From Oidiodendron maius Zn (taxonomy: Eukaryota; Ascomycota; Leotiomycetes; Myxotrichaceae), in assembly GCA_000827325.1 (NCBI GenBank), contig KN832875.1, positions 682,001 to 746,000 on the forward strand: a DNA stretch of 64,000 bases, written 5' to 3'. The translations under genes were made by a program, and so were the position numbers. Shown piece after piece: positions 59,453 to 64,000 of the stretch (position 1 is the stretch's first letter; each line of letters begins with the position of its first letter). The notes below the pieces were generated by a model that was given only the letters and a program-made list of their open reading frames with translations, was not told the DNA's origin and did no database searches.

Positions 59453-61213
59453 ATGGCTGGCACGGGAGCGTCCAGCCCATATATCAAAGAAGAAGCAGAC
59501 GACCAATTCTTTTCTACCCATAATAATAGTAATAGCAACCAGAGATTTCAGCAAGGCTTCAACATGCCTCAGCAACACTTCAACCAGTTTACGAACCACG
59601 GAGGGAGCATCAATCCCAGCGACCTCACCATGAATGGGAACGGCGTAGCCATTTCCAATGGGGGCGGATACGGCTCCTCCTACCAGAACAACTTCAATAC
59701 CCCATCATCCAATGCTGGCGCCACCTTCTCCAAGGGTATCTCCACCTTTGGCGATGACGAGCTACTCGATAGCCTCGGCACAATGAACGAGTCAAACTCC
59801 AACCAGGGGATGCAGAGCAATGGGGACTTCGGCATGGACTTCGACTTCGGCCAGACTATGTACTCTGGGGCCAACGGTGCTGCCTCGCTGTCCGTTGACC
59901 CAAACCATATCAACGGCTTCTCCAGCACCCCGGATGGCGAGCAGGTGCAAAGTCCCTTCGTGCACAACTTCAACCAGGCCCAGTTCCGCCACATGCAACA
60001 GCAGCAACAGAACTTCAGCAGCTCGCTGCAATCCCCTGCCTCCTACAACGGCTCCGCGCAGGCCGAGCTACAGACTGGGTCTGTAGATAACTATACAAAG
60101 CAGCGGCCGCGACTCACCCAGGTAATGCAAGGGCGCAAGAGCTCCAACACCAGAAGCCCTCTCACGCCTAAGACCCCAGCCATCTCATCTCTCAATATTG
60201 GCTCTGCCGAAGGCTCTCCTTTCCCTTCACAGCCCATTAGAACTCAGTCTCATCGCCACCAGAAGACCTTGTCTGGTCAGTGGGACCAGACACCGAGTAG
60301 CCTCGCCTCCTTCCCAGGCTCCGATTTCTCTTCGCCGGTCCAAGGTGTCCACCCGAACCCCCAGATATCAGACATCCTCAAGGGTGCCTCGATGCCAACC
60401 AACCTGAACGGCCACTCAGGAGCGACCACGCCAGCCCTGCAGTCCCAGGAGATGAAGAGGAGGCGGCGACGGGAGTCCCACAACCTTGTGGAGCGGAGGC
60501 GGCGCGACAACATCAACGAGCGAATCCAGGAACTGAGTCACCTCGTGCCCCTCCACCGCCTCGAGGATGAGAAGGTCCGCAAGGCCCTCCAGAACAACTC
60601 GCCGCTCTCCCCCACCCTGGCAGGGCTTGCTGCACCACCCAACGAGATGAGCCCCCCCCGCGCGACCTCGGGTCTTGCCGGGCCCGGAGCGCGTCGCGCC
60701 ACTGCCGGTAACATCACCACTGGCATCCCCATTGAGGAGAAGGACAAAGGCCCAAACAAGGGCGACATCCTGAATGGAGCCGTGAGCTGGACTCGCGACC
60801 TGATGTGGATGCTGCACCTCAAGCTCCAGCAGCAGGAAGAACTCGCCAACCTCATCGCCGAACTGGGAGGCACGTTCCCGTTCGAACAAACAGAGGATGA
60901 GAAGCGCATGCATACCGAGCTCATGGACGCCATGATCAAGAACGACGGGAGCAACTTCATCTACTCGCGGCACCCGGGCAGTGGCCTGAGAGTGCCCAAG
61001 CACACGGACGTCAAGGGAGACTTGCTCAACCCATCGCCCAACGGTCAGCTCGATGCCTCCCTCAGCCCGGACAACCACAGCACTGGCGACGCGGGCCAGA
61101 CCGGTGTCGGCGGCGCTGGCCAGTACTGGAGCGGCCACAACAGTGGGGGCAGCGGACCTGGATCAATCTCCTTCAAGGAGGAAGACGAGTACGGTATGGA
61201 CCTCACGCAATAG
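59453..61213 (+). CDS. bHLH transcription factor
   Basis: Intronless, 586 aa. N-terminal two-thirds rich in Asn, Gln, Ser and Gly, with a possible sumoylation-type IKEEADD at the start and SFKEEDEYGMDLTQ at the end. Basic helix 1 at about residues 334-360 (RRRRRESHNLVERRRRDNIN then ERIQELSHLVP). A long loop of roughly 65-70 residues containing two SP-rich segments separates it from helix 2 (KGDILNGAVSWTRDLMWMLH), which continues as a leucine/glutamine helix. LVERRRRDNIN is the E-box-binding signature of the SREBP/MiT/RTG3-like group; in aspergilli similar genes carry the label GlcD gamma, as I recall. Target genes unknown. Confidence 0.88.
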   Translation: MAGTGASSPYIKEEADDQFFSTHNNSNSNQRFQQGFNMPQQHFNQFTNHGGSINPSDLTMNGNGVAISNGGGYGSSYQNNFNTPSSNAGATFSKGISTFGDDELLDSLGTMNESNSNQGMQSNGDFGMDFDFGQTMYSGANGAASLSVDPNHINGFSSTPDGEQVQSPFVHNFNQAQFRHMQQQQQNFSSSLQSPASYNGSAQAELQTGSVDNYTKQRPRLTQVMQGRKSSNTRSPLTPKTPAISSLNIGSAEGSPFPSQPIRTQSHRHQKTLSGQWDQTPSSLASFPGSDFSSPVQGVHPNPQISDILKGASMPTNLNGHSGATTPALQSQEMKRRRRRESHNLVERRRRDNINERIQELSHLVPLHRLEDEKVRKALQNNSPLSPTLAGLAAPPNEMSPPRATSGLAGPGARRATAGNITTGIPIEEKDKGPNKGDILNGAVSWTRDLMWMLHLKLQQQEELANLIAELGGTFPFEQTEDEKRMHTELMDAMIKNDGSNFIYSRHPGSGLRVPKHTDVKGDLLNPSPNGQLDASLSPDNHSTGDAGQTGVGGAGQYWSGHNSGGSGPGSISFKEEDEYGMDLTQ

Positions 61214-62874
61214 AGAATAATACGCCTTTCGTCTGGTTTCATCCACAGTGTTTCTCATCTCGGTTAATACTCTCGGCTACTACTACACGCGACGACGGGG
61301 TGCATTTATATATCCCCCGACATATCTCCTTGGCTCGCAATTTCTCAGCCCTCCATAACGGGGGCTCATATCTCAGGTTCCTTGCAGCATTTGAGGGTAG
61401 TTTTCGGAGCCGGTGGGCGGTACCTCGGCGTCTGACTCTTTCAAACGGAATTACGGGTTGCATGTTCGGGATGGCGTGCATCATATCTCTATGGGCCTTC
61501 TTCTTCCCTGTTGCCCACATTTTTTTCCTGTGATAATTTTTCTATCTGGGCTCGGATCTTTCGGTTATTAGGGTACTACTAGGCGGACTACGGGTTTGTT
61601 TGCTTTTGGGATCGGGTTCAGAAGGGGCCTCATCCACCGTGGGATATTTTGATTTTCTCATCTTAATTCATCGCACCTGGATTCTTTCTCAGCCTCTGTT
61701 TATCTATTCGTGCGCGAGTCCTTTATGATTGGTTCGTGGGTTGTTTGTTTGTTGGGCGCCGCACCTCTATGATACCTTATTCGTTTTTACAGTATTCTGA
61801 TTTTACTTGCGCACTCGTGGTGATGATGGTGATGGATGGTATGCAGACGGCTGGCTAGTCTTACCCTTCTCTACCTACATAGCTGCCAGCCAACCTACCC
61901 ACCTACTCTGTCCACATATACAAGCATACACATCTGGCATCTAGCATCTGGCTTGGCATCTATACGCGTAGTGCAAGCAATACAACAATACACATTTCAA
62001 AGACATGTTCCTCCCATTTCCACGCTCTTCCCATCGCCGTGTCCAGACCTCACTCTCAGCCCCTTTTTCCCCGTCTCTCGTATCCTCCCCTATCGCAACA
62101 CCCTCCTATTCCGTACATGTCTTCCCTTCCAACCTCGTATCCCCACCTACAAATAATATCCACGCAAAAAGCCACCTGTATACAAACCCCCATCGACCAA
62201 GCATCCGAACTCCGAGAAATTCGAAACGAGACAGGGGCGCTCGAGACAGCGAATTCGAAACGGGACACGAGGTTTCGAAAGAGGCGAGTCACGGGAACAA
62301 GTTCACGCGCCACAGATCTCGCATCCTTCCCCCCTTTTCTCCCTCCCTGGCTCAAGCCATGCGATCATGGGGACGGAATGTGACTAAACGCACACGGGAG
62401 TTGTGGCTGAGCCCGAGGGGTGTTGGCTGGGGAGGGTGGTCAGCTTTGTTTTCGGAGGATGTGGGTAGGGCGGACGGGGGTGGGGTGGCAAGTGATTATA
62501 TATGACGAAGCTTACGCGTAGTTTTGTGGGTTAGGGAGGTTTTGTTTTAAGAATCGTGACTTTTCTAGGAGCGAGGGTAAGTAAGGCATACACGGATTGA
62601 GTGATGGGAACGGGGGAAGCGTGGGAGGAAGGATTGGATGGGAGAGGCTGAAGTTAAGAAAAGCGAGTGTTGTGATAGTATGGCGAGGACGGGAATGGCA
62701 TGGAAGGGGGATGGGAAGGGATGGGTATGATGGGCTGAGAGGAGATGGGAGCAAGGTGAGGTGAAGAATAGGTTTGGGTATCTCTAACAGGTGTTAAGGT
62801 ATATACAGATCAAAACAACGCATGAAACCAACCTATGCCATGGTCTCCCTTTTCGCATGCTTTATACCTGCACG
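61214..62874. other. convergent 3' region, no gene seen
   Basis: 1.66 kb between the bHLH stop and the NPR3 stop. Pyrimidine-rich on the + strand at 62000-62110, then purine-rich at 62540-62760. Open stretches at 61836-62505 have no family signal. Confidence 0.5.
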
Positions 62875-64000
62875 CTACCAATGCTTCGTGATAATTAGAT
62901 GCTCCTGCAGCCCCATCACAATCCCCCACGCCTCTTTCCTCTTCATCCCCTCTCTCAGCCCTATCATCTCCAGTGCCTCGCTCCCATTAAAGTACCGAGC
63001 AAACTTGAACCAGCAGTCTCTTACTTTCTCCTCCGCAAACCGCTTCCCTATTGCCGCGATATACAGTGACTCCTCATGCGACACCCGGTGCGGGTCCACG
63101 ATGATATACGGCGCGATGCCCCTCAGATGCGGCGCATTATTCAGGCTCGGGTGCGCCGTGGCCTCTGGGTGGGGACGCTTCGAGAACTGCTCTGCGTCGG
63201 CGGCGGCGTCGGCTGCAGCCTTCGCGGCGAGGCGCTCCAGGCGCGCGTTCTCAGCCGCTTGCTCTGTGGTCATGGGCGCTGAGGGGTCGGTGACCTCTGT
63301 GCGGTCGGATTCGGATTCTTCGTTCGAGTCAGGTGAGGAGGAAGATGTGTTCTCGGAGGAGGATGGTGGATGAGCTCTCTTCTCAAGGGCTTCAGCCTTG
63401 AGCGCGTAGTCGACTTCGTAGATTATCTCGGGCCAGACAAGGATCCATGCAAACGTACGCAGCTGCGTGACCCATCCGCCGCGTATGAGCCAGCCTAGCA
63501 TCTCGAGGTACGTCCCGCGATGGTTCTTGCTGGGGAAGAAAGATTTGTAAGGGCGAGGAGCAGCTGAGAGGTGCGCGAGGAAGTACGGAAGTGCTGGTGC
63601 CAGTGGGAATGCCTTTTTCCATGCGATACTGGCTGCTGGTAGTTTGTGGTTATCGGAGTTGGGAGAAACAATGTACGTCTCTCGTGCGTGGAGGGGCGGG
63701 ATGGCGATGGCCCGTCGCCAGTAGATCAGATGCTGAGCAAGAATGAGAAGACTGGGCAGTTCGATGGAGTTGGCCTGTGCAACCTGGAGGAATGAGAGTG
63801 TAGGTTTGCATAGTCTGATGCACTCTATCAAAGGCGCAGACAGCTCAGTATTATCTGCCTGGATCTCTGCGATAACTTTATCCTCGTCATTTAGCAAGAG
63901 AAGGGCAAAATGTTTGTTGAGATGGGTAGGGTCTGCAACGCCTTCATCATCGACAAAAGGATTGGCAGTTGTTAGCAAGAGCCCCGGCATAGCTCTATCT
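62875..64000 (-). CDS. npr3: nitrogen permease regulator 3 (NPR3/NPRL3), partial
   Basis: C-terminal part of the SEACIT/GATOR1 subunit that restrains TORC1 when amino acids are scarce. The frame stays open through the window edge, so the N terminus is missing; the first visible residues are the block around MPGLLLTTANPFVDDEGVAD. Seen: HLNKHFALLLLNDEDKVIAE, FLQVAQANSIELPSLLILAQ, HLIYWRRAIAIPPLHARETY, LEMLGWLIRGGWVTQLRTFA, an acidic/Ser linker then an Ala-rich helix, PYIIVDPHRVSHEESLYIAA and the winged-helix-like end FNGSEALEMIGLREGMKRKE. No introns in the visible part. Confidence 0.93.
   Translation of the reverse strand, partial: DRAMPGLLLTTANPFVDDEGVADPTHLNKHFALLLLNDEDKVIAEIQADNTELSAPLIECIRLCKPTLSFLQVAQANSIELPSLLILAQHLIYWRRAIAIPPLHARETYIVSPNSDNHKLPAASIAWKKAFPLAPALPYFLAHLSAAPRPYKSFFPSKNHRGTYLEMLGWLIRGGWVTQLRTFAWILVWPEIIYEVDYALKAEALEKRAHPPSSSENTSSSSPDSNEESESDRTEVTDPSAPMTTEQAAENARLERLAAKAAADAAADAEQFSKRPHPEATAHPSLNNAPHLRGIAPYIIVDPHRVSHEESLYIAAIGKRFAEEKVRDCWFKFARYFNGSEALEMIGLREGMKRKEAWGIVMGLQEHLIITKHW

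Noticed and set aside
60416-61138. 240-codon antisense ORF inside the bHLH gene
   Set aside because: Shadow of GC-rich third positions in the sense gene.
62005-62505. 166-codon + strand ORF downstream of the bHLH gene
   Set aside because: Composition follows a pyrimidine-rich then purine-rich tract; no domain or splice support.

Overview
This window is a gene-dense piece of nuclear chromosome from a filamentous ascomycete (Pezizomycotina; a leotiomycete is my inference). The evidence is dispersed monocistronic genes on both strands, short spliceosomal introns (37 modelled in CDSs, mostly 46-65 nt, with GT...CTRAY...YAG signals), and typical Pezizomycotina genes such as the NDR kinase COT1 and a cyanamide hydratase. 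I see no bacterial-type operon, CRISPR array, rRNA, convincing tRNA or intact transposon.

Layout. 0.3-3 kb: fungal tRNA ligase. 3.4-4.1 kb: small unknown gene. 4.4-6.1 kb: wrecked member of a large unnamed fungal protein family. 6.3-13.6 kb: SUZ-domain protein, NAR1 (cytosolic Fe-S assembly), small membrane protein, pyridoxal-reductase-like aldo/keto reductase, and an Iec1-like zinc-finger protein. 13.6-17.9 kb: a poorly resolved minus-strand locus, then tubulin cofactor E and splicing factor SF3A2, which share a 191-bp divergent promoter. 18.3-28.7 kb: COT1 kinase, TIM54, NatA auxiliary subunit NAA15, kynurenine formamidase, CID2. 29-39.9 kb: SAM-carrier-like mitochondrial carrier, UPF0643 protein, eIF3h, S-adenosylhomocysteine hydrolase, HIT protein, cyanamide hydratase. 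40.2-51.2 kb: LIM-domain protein, monocarboxylate-type MFS transporter, cysteine-rich secreted protein, LARP1-like La protein. 51.2-59.4 kb: mostly non-coding, holding only SFT2. 59.4-64 kb: bHLH transcription factor and the 3' part of NPR3 (SEACIT/GATOR1), cut by the window edge.

Most genes are housekeeping. Translation and RNA are well represented (tRNA ligase, eIF3h, SF3A2, LARP1-like, SUZ protein). The putative SAM carrier and SAH hydrolase, 6 kb apart, both serve the methyl cycle. I found no clear undescribed system. The most interesting leads are a possible dual-targeted tRNA ligase, the decayed family member at 4.4-6.1 kb, an in-frame stop-free intron in COT1, a narrow intron-length peak at 49 nt, and the long strand-asymmetric leader regions around the LARP1-like and bHLH genes. 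Exon boundaries were read by eye from splice signals, frame closure and family expectation; all need RNA evidence.
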